DNA from: Serripes groenlandicus
Lineage: Eukaryota; Mollusca; Bivalvia; Cardiida; Cardiidae
Reading direction: 5' to 3'
Assembly (NCBI GenBank): GCA_031761405.1
Contig: JASEVX010000013.1
Span: forward strand, 51,337,956 to 51,401,955
Length of the DNA: 64,000 nucleotides
A program made the position numbers and the translations under genes. This document shows positions 22,931 through 33,613 of the stretch, piece by piece (the first letter of the stretch is position 1; each line of letters starts with the position of its first letter). The notes below the pieces were generated by a model. That model was not told the DNA's origin and made no database searches. It saw only the letters and a list, made by a program, of their open reading frames with translations.

Positions 22931-22999
22931 CCGAAGTCAAGTTTTTCAGCGTGAATAAAAGTATGATTGTTCTGAATTAATTGTTTATGTATGACCTTT

Positions 23000-24430
23000 T
23001 TGTAATGTTCGCTCACAATATTGTTTTTTGAGCCCCAGAAGTTAGCCGGAGTAGCTAGAACAGCATATACAGTCAGAGTTCCAACTACTACGGCTGTTAT
23101 GGCAACCCGACCGGCTATTCTATCCAGTCTGAACAGTCGATTCGGACTAGTCCTAACAATTAAAATTCATATGCAGGAATATTGTCGATAAATTCAAAGT
23201 TTGGCTGGATTTTGCAACTGGCTGTCGAAACTGTGCAGTACGGCAACAGGTGCAACTCGAAGCCAGTGCTGGGCACTAGCCACGAACAGATATCAGGTTG
23301 CCGGCTAAAGTCTGGAACTAGACCAATATACAGCCGGAGGTGGACTCTGAAGGAGCAAACAAATCCAAACTTCGGCTGGACTTTGCTGCTGTTCATGAAA
23401 CTTACATGCACTATTTCATGTCAGATTGCCAGTAAAACTCTATTACTCGAACAGGACTGGTGAAATGTCGAAATGATTACGGGAAAGTTTAACCCCGCAG
23501 GGTTTGAGAGCCGGCTGCCGCAACTTGGCGAATGACCCCTAGTGCACCCTAGTGCAATACGAAGTCAGTTTGTTGGGCTTGCACTTGACATGCACTAACG
23601 TGTCACCCACATCCTCTTTCTCGAACATAACCACGCACAACCTAGGGCGGGATTAGTTATGTCGGCCCATTTTCAGATGGGTTTGATGGAACTGTTCAGG
23701 GACATTGTCGGGAAATTAAAACATTGGTTTTATTTTTGAAGAACTGCAACTAGTGCAACTCGGAGCCACTGTAGTCGGCGCCTGTCCCTGAAACATGCCA
23801 GATTACCGGCTATTGACTGTAACTCGACCATTATCCAGCCTGAGTAGGGCTGTGGAACTTATAAAACACCCAACAACGGCTGGGATTGAAAGCCGGTTGC
23901 CGTTATTAGGCAGAACAGCACATAGTGCAACTTGAAATCAATATTGGGCCTCCTGACACTTTGCAAGTTCTCGGCTATACCCTGTACTCGAGCAGAACGG
24001 GTGCAAAGTCGGGACACTGTCGGGAAATTCCAACTCCGACTGTGTTGATCCAACTGCCGAGTCCCACCAGAGTTACAAACTATAGCAGGCAACGTGCCAA
24101 GTGTCCCGACAACTTTACCCGTTCTTTACCTATAGTCAGCTTCCTGACATGTGTCAGGTACAGGCGCCGAACATTGACACAGAGTTTTACAATGGTCGGT
24201 TATGCCGAATTTCTGCAGTGGACTACAAAAAGACGGAATTGTTCCCACCCGTGCTTTACTTTTGTTCAAGATAAAGGGAGTTAAGGGTGCTTTGATGCTT
24301 GGCAACTTCGTGTGTCACTAGGTGCTGTTCAGACGAGTTGCGTCAGTCTCAATCCAGCTTGAATTGTAACTTTCCTACAATGTCCCGAGTTTGAACCCGT
24401 TTTGGCCGAGTTTTAGAATGTAGTATTAAT
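23000..24430. repeat. GC-richer degenerate repeat region
   Basis: Words such as AAAT(T/C)CAAA(G/C)TT(T/C)GGCTGGA recur about 168 bp apart (23195, 23363). ACTCGA(A/G)CAG(G/A)AC and GTCGGGAAATT(C/A) recur further on. Several open frames on both strands (up to 119 codons) show no domain and differ from each other, so they are not called. It is probably a decayed tandem or mobile sequence. Confidence 0.45.
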
Positions 24431-24621
24431 TTCAACCGTTTTCGAAACTTTTTTTACGTACATAGTTTAAAATCACTGCTTGTTCCCATAAACTCAATTT
24501 GTGTTAACTTATTCAAATGTTGCAATACGTTGTCCGCTGACAATTTAACAACATTATTTTATGTTTTAACCAAACACATTTGCATTATATGCAAGATAGA
24601 GTTATCTAACTTGAGAATTGA

Positions 24622-24804
24622 TTAATTGATTGATTGGGGTTTATGCCATTTTCAACAATTTTGCAATCATATCATGACGCCCAGTTCACCTACTCATGTT
24701 TTTTCTAGCTTTCTCACACCAATACTCCACCCAATCTGGGACTAGAACTCACAACCGATGGATTGACAGCCTGCGTCGCTACCGACTGAGCTACCAAGGC
24801 TCGG
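24622..24804 (-). repeat. tRNA-derived SINE (minus strand)
   Basis: Head at the right end: minus strand GGTAGCTCAGTCGGTAGCG (A-box) and GTGAGTTCTAGTCCC (degraded B-box). The tail at the left is ATTGATTGATTGGGGTTTA. Same family as the copy at 26251-26556. Confidence 0.8.
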
Positions 24805-25586
24805 TTCGATTACTTCCATAGGTGTGATGGTTGGGATGGGTTGCATTATGTTCCAATGCAACGCATCAATTAGTTATTATCAACTCTTTATACAGTTGCA
24901 TGCAACACTTGAACCAGCATTTCTGCGGTAGAAGTGAAACCCTAATTGGAGGAGCGATATTTGTCCATTCAAGCATTTTCTTCTGTTCAAACATTGATTT
25001 TGAAAAGTCGCTAAATAACGGTTAAACCATTAAACCAAATACTGCCCCTTTAAATTTAATGCAGTCTTACTAGTAACGCATTGTTTAGCGGGGGAGGTCA
25101 GCCATTTAAAGATTCTTGACAGAAAAGCAATTTGAGTTATCTAACTTACATTAACAATATCAAAACTATGTGAGGACACAAAGCGGGTAAATTATATAAC
25201 GAATCCAACGAAAACGTTTCAAAAAAAGATATATAGTACAAAAAGGGAAAATGACATTAATCTGACAGATAAAGATGGTACATCAGATATAATGTTTCTC
25301 GGCTTCAGTATATAATTTTTTAAGCGAAGTGCTCATGAGTTTTAAAGCAACCATACAGATCTGCAGTCTACACAGACACCGAATGTAAGCTCTACCAATT
25401 TGGCAAAAGGTGATATGGTAACAGAACTTTCATTGTCCATTAAATGCAAATCTGGGGGAAGACAACTTAATCGTGTTCCCGACAACTGCCAGAGCGGATG
25501 TGAATGGTAGATTGTATGACAAATTATTTCAATAAGACCCTACCATCTGTAAAGTATTTGAAAAGAAGTGCCTTATTAAATCTGTG
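24805..25586. other. No gene recognised
   Basis: AT-rich sequence with no supported open frame, repeat or RNA. Confidence 0.5.
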
Positions 25587-25587
25587 C

Positions 25588-25644
25588 TAACAATCAGGGA
25601 CACTATATTATATACTATGTAATATAGTGTCCCTGTAACAATCA
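25588..25644. repeat. Short foldback insertion with perfect 16-bp stem and flanking 9-bp repeat
   Basis: CAGGGACACTATATTA (25595-25610) pairs perfectly with TAATATAGTGTCCCTG (25620-25635) around a 9-base loop. The 9-mer TAACAATCA occurs on both sides (25588-25596 and 25636-25644), as expected for a target-site duplication around a tiny insertion. Confidence 0.85.
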
Positions 25645-25705
25645 AATAGCAGATATGTGTCAAGCTGCATTGCAGGTTATACAAACGAACAATGAAAACC
25701 GAATA

Positions 25706-25927
25706 AGTAGAACAATTGTTAACAATCTAAGATATATTAGTAAGAAACAGCTACCCTTACCTAAACCCACAGTTCAGAAAGTAGAACAATTGTTAACACT
25801 CTAAGATATATTAGTAAGAAACAGCTACCCTTACCTAACCCCACAGTTCAGAAAGTAGAACAATTGTTAACACTCTAAGATATATTAGTAAGAAATAGCT
25901 ACCCTTACCTAAACCCACAGTTCAGAA
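25706..25927 (+). repeat. 74-bp tandem triplication within a LINE-like fragment
   Basis: Three units with AGTAGAACAATTGTTAACA at 25706, 25780 and 25854. The second half of each unit translates as QLPLPKPTVQKV, so it probably derives from the coding-like sequence that continues at 25940. Confidence 0.9.
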
Positions 25928-25939
25928 AGTATCTAGAGA

Positions 25940-26239
25940 ACTCTAACACTGCCGCTTGGCCAAGGAGAACGAATGACAGAGGCTAGATGGGGCTAAAGGA
26001 AGAATCGGCAATTATGTGCTCGGTCTGCTTGACATATATCATGACTGCAGAATCAATTGGATGTAGTATATGTAAGTCATGGAAACACTACTTTTGTGAA
26101 AATTTGACTCAAAATAAATTCGATCAATATACTTATTATATTGATACATTCTATGGTCGTCTCGACCAAGATTAACGATCGAGACCACTGGTACCAGGAA
26201 TTGGTTGCTCAATTAGAAGGAAAGTCCACCCTAAAATAC
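25940..26239 (+). pseudogene. Retrotransposon (LINE-like) fragment with PHD-like zinc finger
   Basis: The frame 25987-26175 encodes CSVC...CSIC..WKHYFCE, a C-x2-C / C-x2-C / H-x2-C spacing like a PHD-type finger. Downstream, another frame reads LVAQLEGKSTLKYLQIN up to the SINE insertion at 26251. No reverse-transcriptase core is visible. Interpreted as a broken non-LTR or related retroelement. Confidence 0.5.
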
Positions 26240-26250
26240 CTACAAATAAA

Positions 26251-26556
26251 TTGATTGGTCGATTGATTGATTGGGGTTTAACGACATTTTTAACAATTTC
26301 TCAGTTATATCACGGCGGCCAGTTCTCCTACTCATGCATGTCCTGGTTTTCTCGCACCAGTACTCTACACAACAATCTTCCCAAGCAACTGGCTGCTTTT
26401 CCACATAGACCTAGCCAATTGGTAGAAGACGAATGACGCATGTCGCATTGACTTTTGTCAATCGTCGGAAAGAAAGTTGGCCGAGCCGGGATTCGAACGC
26501 ACAACCCCTGGATTGACAGCCCGCGTCGCTACCGACTGAGCTACCGGGGCTCGGCC
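26251..26556 (-). repeat. Full-length tRNA-derived SINE interrupting the LINE fragment
   Basis: The minus-strand head is GGTAGCTCAGTCGGTAGCGAC with a B-box GTTCGAATCCCGG (26482-26556). The body contains a module ending CGCCGTGATATAACTGAG. The tail is AACCCCAATCAATCAATCG at 26251-26280. It is flanked by similar but imperfect 11-mers, CTACAAATAAA (26240) and CTACACATACA (26557). Confidence 0.85.
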
Positions 26557-26933
26557 CTACACATACAAGACAGACCAATACAGAAGGTACACAATATAAA
26601 CACGCATTTACAAAGTACATGCCAATTATGTCACAAAGAAGATGAAAACGTTCAAAGTTTCCTTTAGGAGCTTTATTCTTCAATAATTAAAGAGCAGCAG
26701 CCTCTCAAAGCTACTCTGGATAAAATACACCCAGAGGGCAACAACAGCGTGAGCGAAACAAAACAGATGCTCCAGATGATTTTGGATTGTACTCACAAAG
26801 ACATCACACAATGGATATTCCTCAAAGAAAAAATCAAAATGATATAGAAAGAGCAACACAAGCCTATTGCTACCACTTAAATTATCAAAGATTGCTTAAG
26901 CTCACACCCATCTCAACTAATTTAAAACCCTAG
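26557..26933 (+). pseudogene. C-terminal remnant of a non-LTR retrotransposon ORF
   Basis: Frame pieces include a C-x2-C zinc-knuckle (CQLCHKEDENVQSFL) as in the tail of many LINE ORF2 proteins. Further pieces include QMILDCTHKDITQW and an ending YCYHLNYQRLLKLTPI. Several stops and shifts are present. The piece continues the frame broken by the SINE at 26251-26556. Confidence 0.5.
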
Positions 26934-26948
26934 TTAATAAGTTTTCAT

Positions 26949-27113
26949 TTAACCCTTTTGCATGCATTTGCAGAAGATAATTTGTGATAAAGGAAAAACA
27001 TGCTCATTTTCCCATTGGCCATATTGTTTTCAGATTTACATTTATAAATTGTTGTCATACTTTTAAAATGTTTTCAAAGTTATCTGCTGCAGATTTGTTG
27101 CAAGTGGGAGGGT
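26949..27113. mobile_element. piggyBac-like MITE relic
   Basis: Starts AACCCTTTTGC and ends TCTGCTGCAGATTTGTTGCAAGTGGGAGGGT. A diverged, shortened member of the TTAA/CCC foldback family described at 55890. Confidence 0.55.
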
Positions 27114-27741
27114 AAATATGCTCAGACGAACGAACATGAAAATATGAAAATACAGAACTATACTAGCAGTAACAAATAAACTATTAGACTATGTGGAAAC
27201 AAGCTATAGACAACCTTTACTCAAATCTATTTATAGATAAAGCTAGCTACACAAAAGGATTGTACATTTATAAACTTATCAGTGTTAACCGGTTTTTTTT
27301 TAAGTTTTAAATTATTTATTTACAGTTATTTTTAATTATAGTGCTTTCATAGTGCTTCTGTTTTATTGGAACTATTATCTCAGCGGTTTCAGCTGGGATT
27401 TACCTATACAACAACTATAACGACGAGGCGAAGTTTGTTGTGGCGGGAAAAACTTTTCTATCTACGCTTCAACGCCCTTGTATTTTAAAAACAAGATTTG
27501 TAATCTAAATCAGTTGTGCAGATTCAGATCATCTCTACTAAGATTTAGAGTAGTTGTTACATCTTCGTTTTGCAGAGTAGGAGCAGCCATCAGTGCGAAA
27601 TATGTATACAGATTCAATGAATTAAAGTCATAGCAAGGGAGGTAGGTGTCTCTAAATAGTAATCAAAAGAAGAATTCAGAGGTTCAGATAAGGAGGGGTA
27701 TTCAGCTCTTTTCCAACAATTTCTCTCTTATTATTAAAGTA
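27114..27741. other. No gene recognised
   Basis: AT-rich sequence. A T-run lies at about 27293-27301. No supported gene or RNA. Confidence 0.5.
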
Positions 27742-27814
27742 AACCCTATGTTGTGGGTACTCAAACAAATCGTCTCACTGAGACAATTATTTTGAGTACC
27801 CACAACAAAGGGTT
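27742..27814. repeat. Long hairpin (24-bp stem)
   Basis: AACCCTATGTTGTGGGTACT (arm 27742-27765) pairs with the arm 27791-27814 ending CAACAAAGGGTT, with one mismatch. The 25-base loop contains a smaller palindrome, GTCTCACTGAGAC. It could be a miniature foldback element. Confidence 0.85.
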
Positions 27815-27899
27815 GAAGGATCAAATAAGGATTTTAGAACATGTATGCAAAACGCCCCTTATCTAGAGCTCTGGAAGATAATATGTATCCTGCAGTTGT

Positions 27900-28700
27900 T
27901 TCTATTGATTGGTTTATTTTAATTGTGCTTTCCCTGACTTTCAACAGTATTTCAGTTATATCACAGTGTCTCCTGGGTATATAACATATGTTCTACCGAT
28001 GTTGGTTATCCTGACACATAGACTTCATGGTAATGTTATTTGTGCACCCATAATCGGTGCCAAGGTCGACGATTTTTAATTTTTTGATATGACCTGAACG
28101 TGGAACGAACCCTGATACATATTTTTTTCTGAGGGCAAACCCTGATATATATTGTTCCTGAGGGCAAACCCTGATATATATTGTTCCCGACGGCAAACCC
28201 TGATATATATTGTTCCTGAGGGAAAACCCTGATATATAATGTTACGGAGGGCAAACCCTGATATATATTGTTCCCGAGGGCAAACCCTGAGACATAATGT
28301 TCCCGAGGGCAAACCTTGATACATATTGTTCCCGAGTGCAAGCCCTGATATATATTGTTCCCGAGGGCAAGCCCTGATATATATTGTTCCTGAGGGCAAA
28401 CACTGATATATATTGTTAACGAGGGCAAACCCTGATATATATATTGTTCTCGAGAAAACCCTGATATATATTGTTACTGAGGAAAGCCCTGATATATATT
28501 GTTTCCGAGGGCAAGCCCTGATACATATTGCTCCCGAGGGTAAGCCCTGATACATATTGTTCCTGGGGGCAAGCCCTGATATATATTGTTCCTGAGGGCA
28601 AACCATGATATTTATTGTTCCCGAGGGCAAACCCTGATATATATTGTTCCTAAGGCGGATGCTCTAACCATTTCATCACAGAGATTGAATCAGAGCGGTC
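27900..28700 (-). repeat. SINE whose tRNA-like head is split by a 29-bp minisatellite
   Basis: On the minus strand, the A-box region GAAATGGTTAGAGCATCCGCC lies at about 28653-28673. The B-box region GGGTTCGTTCCACG is not reached until about 28094-28107. The ~560 bp between them is the 29-bp array. The body and 3' end follow to about 27905, with the tail CCAATCAATAG and a module ending CACTGTGATATAACTGAAAT, as in the window's other SINEs. Confidence 0.8.
28108..28652. repeat. 29-bp minisatellite (~19 copies)
   Basis: Unit CTGATATATATTGTTCC then TGAGGGCAAACC (29 bp). On the minus strand none of the three frames contains a stop in the consensus. Because 29 is not a multiple of 3, long overlapping minus-strand frames arise (28076-28630 is 184 codons). 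These are not called as genes. Confidence 0.9.
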
Positions 28701-28927
28701 AAGAAAGCTTAGTTGAAACTTTTATTTAGCTACAAGTGAACTTTAACTCCTAAGCAGCCAGCAGATGTCAATTTATAATGGATGAAAATTTATTCTAATT
28801 GAAGTAGGCATTACTGGTAGAATCCAGGGCAATCTGTCTGTTTTTTATTGAGGCAGGATATTAAATCTAGATCAACTGTGTGGCATTGTTTAAGACAAGT
28901 ATGCAATATTTAAGATTGCAGGTTCTA

Positions 28928-29095
28928 TCACTGGTATAGTCATACCAAATAATAATAATAGTTTAAATGGCAGGTTCTATCACTGGTAGAGTCATACCAA
29001 ATAATATTGATATTAGATCAAATATATATATGCAATATTTAATATGGCAGGTTCTATCACTGGTAGAGTCATACCAAATAATAATAATAGTTCAA
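28928..29095. repeat. Three-copy dispersed/tandem short repeat
   Basis: GGTTCTATCACTGGTAGAGT followed by CATACCAAATAATA occurs near 28939, 28991 and 29049, with unequal spacers. Unclassified. Confidence 0.85.
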
Positions 29096-29164
29096 ATGGC
29101 TTTCCCTCCTTGGCACTCTGGTGTGTGTCGTTAGAGTTTCAACTGACTCTGGTGCACCCAGAAA

Positions 29165-29376
29165 CAAATATAGATGCTTTCTGATGCCTCTGCAGCAGAC
29201 GGCTGTTTGAAAATATAGTGACAAAAGATGAAAATTGCTCAAAACAAGCCACTTTTGCCATAATGTTTTCTACTTTTAGACATAGGTTATCCATCCAATT
29301 AAAGAGATTGTCTATTTTTTGACAAAATTTGTTCAAAGTCGTCTGCTGCAGAATTGTCGTATGAGTGTAAGGGTTA
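29165..29376. mobile_element. piggyBac-like MITE
   Basis: Left arm ATGCCTCTGCAGCAGACGGC, centre ATTGCTCAAAAC, right arm GTCGTCTGCTGCAGAATTGT, ending GTAAGGGTTAA. A member of the TTAA foldback family. Confidence 0.7.
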
Positions 29377-29589
29377 AAGCCCTGTAAAACACCAAACAAA
29401 CAAAACCATTTTCCTTATTATTATAGATGATTGTTAATGACTTTACAATGGAGAGGTTTTTTAAAACAGCGTGGGAAATACAATTGCTCTTCATAAAAAA
29501 TCTTTATGTTTCCCACAATATTTTTGTTTTGTTAGGAAGTTAGATATTATTGAAATTGTTGTTTTCTAATTCCTATATGTTTTGTTTGT

Positions 29590-29800
29590 ATAACCCTTTC
29601 CCTCATACAACAAATCTGCAGCAGACGACTTTAAACATACGTTGTCAAAAAATAGAAAATCTCTGTAATTGAATGAATAACCTATAACTAAAAGTGGAAA
29701 ACATTGTGTCAAAAGGAGACATTGCTCGTTTGTCACTATGTTTTCAAAAAGCCGTCTGCTGCAGAGGCGTCAGAAAGCGTCTATATGAGGGAAAGGGTTG
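29590..29800. mobile_element. piggyBac-like MITE
   Basis: Begins AACCCTTTCCCTCATACAAC and ends ATATGAGGGAAAGGGTT. The arms contain CTGCAGCAGACGAC and CGTCTGCTGCAGAGGCGTC. Confidence 0.8.
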
Positions 29801-29837
29801 ATGAAGCTTCTCCATTTTCAAATTTAATTTGAGCTTA

Positions 29838-30155
29838 CCAGAGAACAAAGTGTTCATGGTGAGCTATTGTGACGGCCTGTATGATGTCTGTAGTCATTTT
29901 TTTCTTCCAATAACATCTGCTCCTCATCCACTGTTTGGATTGAATTCGGTAGGAATGATCATTCAGTGATCATTTTTCTGAGCAATTAATTCCGTGAAGA
30001 ACTCTGGTTACCATGGCAACCAAAAGGAAACACTTTGAAAATCTTCTAGTCAAAAACTGCATGAAAGGGTTAGTATCATTGTCTAGTGGTTCTCTACAAT
30101 GATTGTACAAATTATGCCCCTTGGGTCAAAATTGGCCCCATCCTGAGTGTCACTT
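29838..30155 (+). repeat. Interspersed element related to 22335-22930
   Basis: Contains CATGGTGAGCTATTGTGACG, then TAACATCTGCTCCTCATCC and GTTACCATGGCAACCAAAAGG. It lies between two MITE copies. No coding frame. Confidence 0.55.
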
Positions 30156-30159
30156 GCTT

Positions 30160-30391
30160 TTAACCCTTTCCTTCATATAAACGCTTTCGGACGCCTCTGC
30201 AGTAGACAGCTTCTTGAAAACATAATGACCAAAGAAGGAATTGCTCAAAACGTACACTTTCTCCTTTTGACACAACGTTTTCCACTTTTAGTCATAGGTT
30301 ATCCATTTTATTAAAGAGATTTTCTATTTTTTTAACAAAACATGTTCAAAGTCGTCTTCTGCAGAATTGTCATATGAGGGAAAGGTTAATT
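30160..30391. mobile_element. piggyBac-like MITE
   Basis: TTAACCCTTTCCTTCATATA at the left and TATGAGGGAAAGGTTAA at the right, so TTAA occurs on both ends. The centre includes GGAATTGCTCAAAAC. Confidence 0.8.
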
Positions 30392-30507
30392 CAGATATAT
30401 AGGGAGAAATCTTTTCGTCCATATTTTGCAGTTTTGTTTCAATTTCGTCTGCTGCAAATTTGATGTATATGGAACAGGATAGGTAGTCACGCTAAAGGTT
30501 GATTTTC

Positions 30508-30707
30508 TTTAACCCTTTCCCACATACAACAAATCTGCAGCAGACGACTTTAAAAATATGAATAATCACTTATTGAAAGTATAATTACTGAAAAATGCTT
30601 GTTGATAATATTGTGATAAAAGTAGAAATTTCTCATTATGTCAAAGTGTTTTCAAAGTCGTCTGCTTTAGAGGCGTCAGAAACTATCTACAAGTGGGAAA
30701 GGTTAAA
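30508..30707. mobile_element. piggyBac-like MITE
   Basis: TTAACCCTTTCCCACATACA at the left, AAGTGGGAAAGGTTAA at the right. The arms carry CTGCAGCAGACGACTTT and its diverged inverse. Confidence 0.8.
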
Positions 30708-30849
30708 GCACCGATCTTAAAGATTTCACCGATGATGTCAATGGCACATTTCAATTTATATGAACTGTATACATTTTTCACAGACAAAACAAGACACCCA
30801 AGCTCCTGATGTAGATCTTGTTCAAGTTTGACAAATTGAGATGAGTTGC

Positions 30850-31077
30850 TTTATCCTTTTCCCACATACAACAAATCTGCATCAGACAACTTTGAAACAT
30901 AACGTCTTTGAAAACATAGCATAAAAACATGCACTGAGTGTCTATAAATGAAAGTATATATATAGTTATTGAATAAAACTGAAAAAAATGTGGAAAAAGA
31001 GAAATTGTTCATCATCATTTCAAAACATCTCTGCTGCAGATGCATCAAAATGGGTCTGTTTGTGGGAAAGGATTAAA
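30850..31077. mobile_element. piggyBac-like MITE (diverged)
   Basis: TTATCCTTTTCCCACATACA at the left and TTTGTGGGAAAGGATTAA at the right, with the same internal arms in degraded form. Confidence 0.65.
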
Positions 31078-31494
31078 TCATTTGAAAGTGTTCAATTCTA
31101 ATTGATAATGGTGGTAAGACCTAATTAGCAATTAAACTTGAATAATTGAAAAGAGAGATGTTATTTAAAGATTGTTGTATCTATATGTGTTGAGGAAACT
31201 GAAAATAGCCAGCATCAACAGGCATGTATAGAGTGGCATCAATTATGTAGAGAAAATTGCTTTTGGAATTGTCTTCTGTTACATGTGGAAAAGGGTTATG
31301 CTTTGTTATAGCAATTTATTAGTGTGTTATAGCATGACTGATTTATTGATTTGGGTTAAACACCATTTTTAAAAGGCTAACCTGTAATAAAGTCCTATCA
31401 AAAGAGAACAGCACGGCAATACTTTTGATAGCTACATTTGTTACCAACGACATATATACGTTTTAGGCAATGTTTGGAGCTCGACGATATATGA
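31078..31494. other. No gene; SINE tail scrap
   Basis: A short GATTTATTGATTTGGGTTAAA at about 31329 resembles the SINE tail used elsewhere. The rest is unassigned. Confidence 0.45.
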
Positions 31495-31675
31495 GCCGTC
31501 CGACGAGAAAATTAACATTATGATCTCTGCGTAATGTATCGACCAAGATCAGCCTATCCAGGCCGACATATTCCGTCTCGGGGGGGGGGGGGTAGAGGTA
31601 TAGAGTAATGATTCCTGAAACAAAAAATCAACAGGAGGCGCGAAATGTGTCTGTCTGGGTTAGCCTGCGCGGCAG
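31495..31675 (-). mobile_element. Truncated foldback MITE, family 2
   Basis: Reverse-orientation relative of 34497-34752. It shares CTCTGCGTAATGTATCGACC, CATTCCGTCTC and GAGTAATGATTCCTGAAACA. A run of 12-13 G replaces the segment after GTCTC. Confidence 0.75.
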
Positions 31676-33385
31676 ATTCCACAGTGTTGTTTTTTTCGTT
31701 TTCATATTCGAATTATCGGAAATCTACTGTTCCGGATTGAAGACATAACGGGTGCATAAATAGCCGAGTTATCATAAGCTGTCTTTTAAGATAAGAGATG
31801 CATTACTCATTTAATATAATGTGATAGTAAATGCCTGCAAAACATTGTACATCATGATTGGATCATATGCACAAATAATTATAGATTGACTGCATTAACT
31901 GCAATGTTTGTATCCATTTACTAAATGTATTCCGTTAACACATAGGTAACACAATATTCAAATAAAACGTACGACTATCCCATATTTACAATCAGTGTCC
32001 TGGATTGAAATTCAAAGACAGGGATGTCCATTATTCAACATAAGGTGTATGATAAACTCCAATATGGTGCAATATTCACGAAATCCTTCAAGTCGGATTT
32101 TGCAGGATGCGTAACACAATAGACAATATACACAACCGTACTAATATATCTACATAAGTACAACTAATGGAAACTGCCCTTTACAAACACCAACATTTTA
32201 TAACTCGAATGTGTATACGTTATTTCGCTTGAACATTCTACCATTTAAATCTTAGGTCGAACCCGACCGAGGTTCAAACCCTGGACTATTGCTGCAGAGT
32301 CGGACGGGATAACGGGAATATGAGGAATATGACAAAATGTTTGACCATATTTCAACAAAAGGACTGTTTATGCATGCCGTGTCTGTATCATGTCTTGACT
32401 AAACGGCAAACGCTATCGTTTGTAAGGATGATATAATCTTGGCTAGAGATAGCACTATCAATAATGTAATATGAACTGATATTGGAACAGTATACCTTAC
32501 TGAAATCTCAACGCTTTACCCATCTGCATTTCTTGACTTATTCAACAAATAGTTAACCTTTCGCTGCCAAAGGCAATGAAAGGCTTTTGAAAACAATGCA
32601 GATTCAGACAACAGCTCGTTAATCCAATTGTTAACATGGTACAGCCGACTTTGTGAAGTTTGTGAGAATACACGAAACAGTGAGGCAGGAGGAAAAGCTT
32701 ACCTGGAATAGGCAATTCAATTTCAACTTGTGTACCAGTGTGCTACAATTCAATAACACTACTAACTACTTAATGAGACTTACCATAGGTTTGCCTTCAT
32801 ATTTTTAATGTCGTCTCCTGCGGATTCATGTATGTTGGAAAGGCTACACACGTGTTTCCTTCCTCGCCACTTATAGCATCCAAACGTCGGAAGTATGGGA
32901 AACGGGTTAAATTTCCAAAGATGCTTAAATATGGCTTGGTTAGCGGTTACGGGGAGTGCAATTTGGTAATGCACACGTCCTAGTCGAGTGCTCATGCAGG
33001 GATCATGGACTAGTGAACTGTCATCGTGCTATAACTGAACCTCTGTTTTCATGATGCGTTAAACCCCAAAAATCTACGCAGTTTGACAGAGAAAAGGTTT
33101 TCAATGAACTTTATGAATGGGTTTGCGCTAAGTAAATATGGACTCTTGATGTTGGTTAATAACGGGGATAGTAGAACATACACACACGTTGCTGCACATC
33201 TGCATTCCGGTGAAGATTCCTTGGCTTGACGAATACAAAAAAAATCGGGTTTTCCCACTCTGATTTCATAAATGATCTTGAAAAGGATATGAAGTAATAG
33301 GAATGATTAGCGGACATGATTTATGTTCACTTTTTACGCGGCGGGGCTGAAATGGATATTTATAAATAGATAAGCATGACAGTGT
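31676..33385. other. Intergenic, no gene recognised
   Basis: No supported gene. A weak tRNA-like piece lies at about 32254-32282 (minus B-box-like GGTTTGAACC). A single MITE arm lies at about 32810-32848. The minus-strand frame 32780-32995 has no domain. Confidence 0.5.
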
Positions 33386-33613
33386 TTAACCCTTTCCCAG
33401 ATACAATAAATCTGCAACAGACGACTTTGAAAACATAGTGACAAAAACCTAAACAATCTCCATAAAAGAAAGCTTAATAGTAAAATAAAATTGAAAACAT
33501 TGTGGCCAAAGGAGAAATTGCTCATCATGAGCAATTTCATCTTTGGCCACATTGTTTTCAAAAGTCCGCTGCTGCTATTGCGTCAAAATGCGTTTGCTGG
33601 TGGGAAAGGGTTA
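33386..33613. mobile_element. piggyBac-like MITE
   Basis: TTTAACCCTTTCCCAGATAC at the left, GGTGGGAAAGGGTTA at the right. The centre is a strong hairpin, AAATTGCTCATCATGAGCAATTT. Confidence 0.8.

Noticed and set aside
23182..24284. Genes on both strands of the GC-richer block
   Set aside because: Frames differ between strands, lack known motifs, and overlap recurring words that suggest a decayed repeat.
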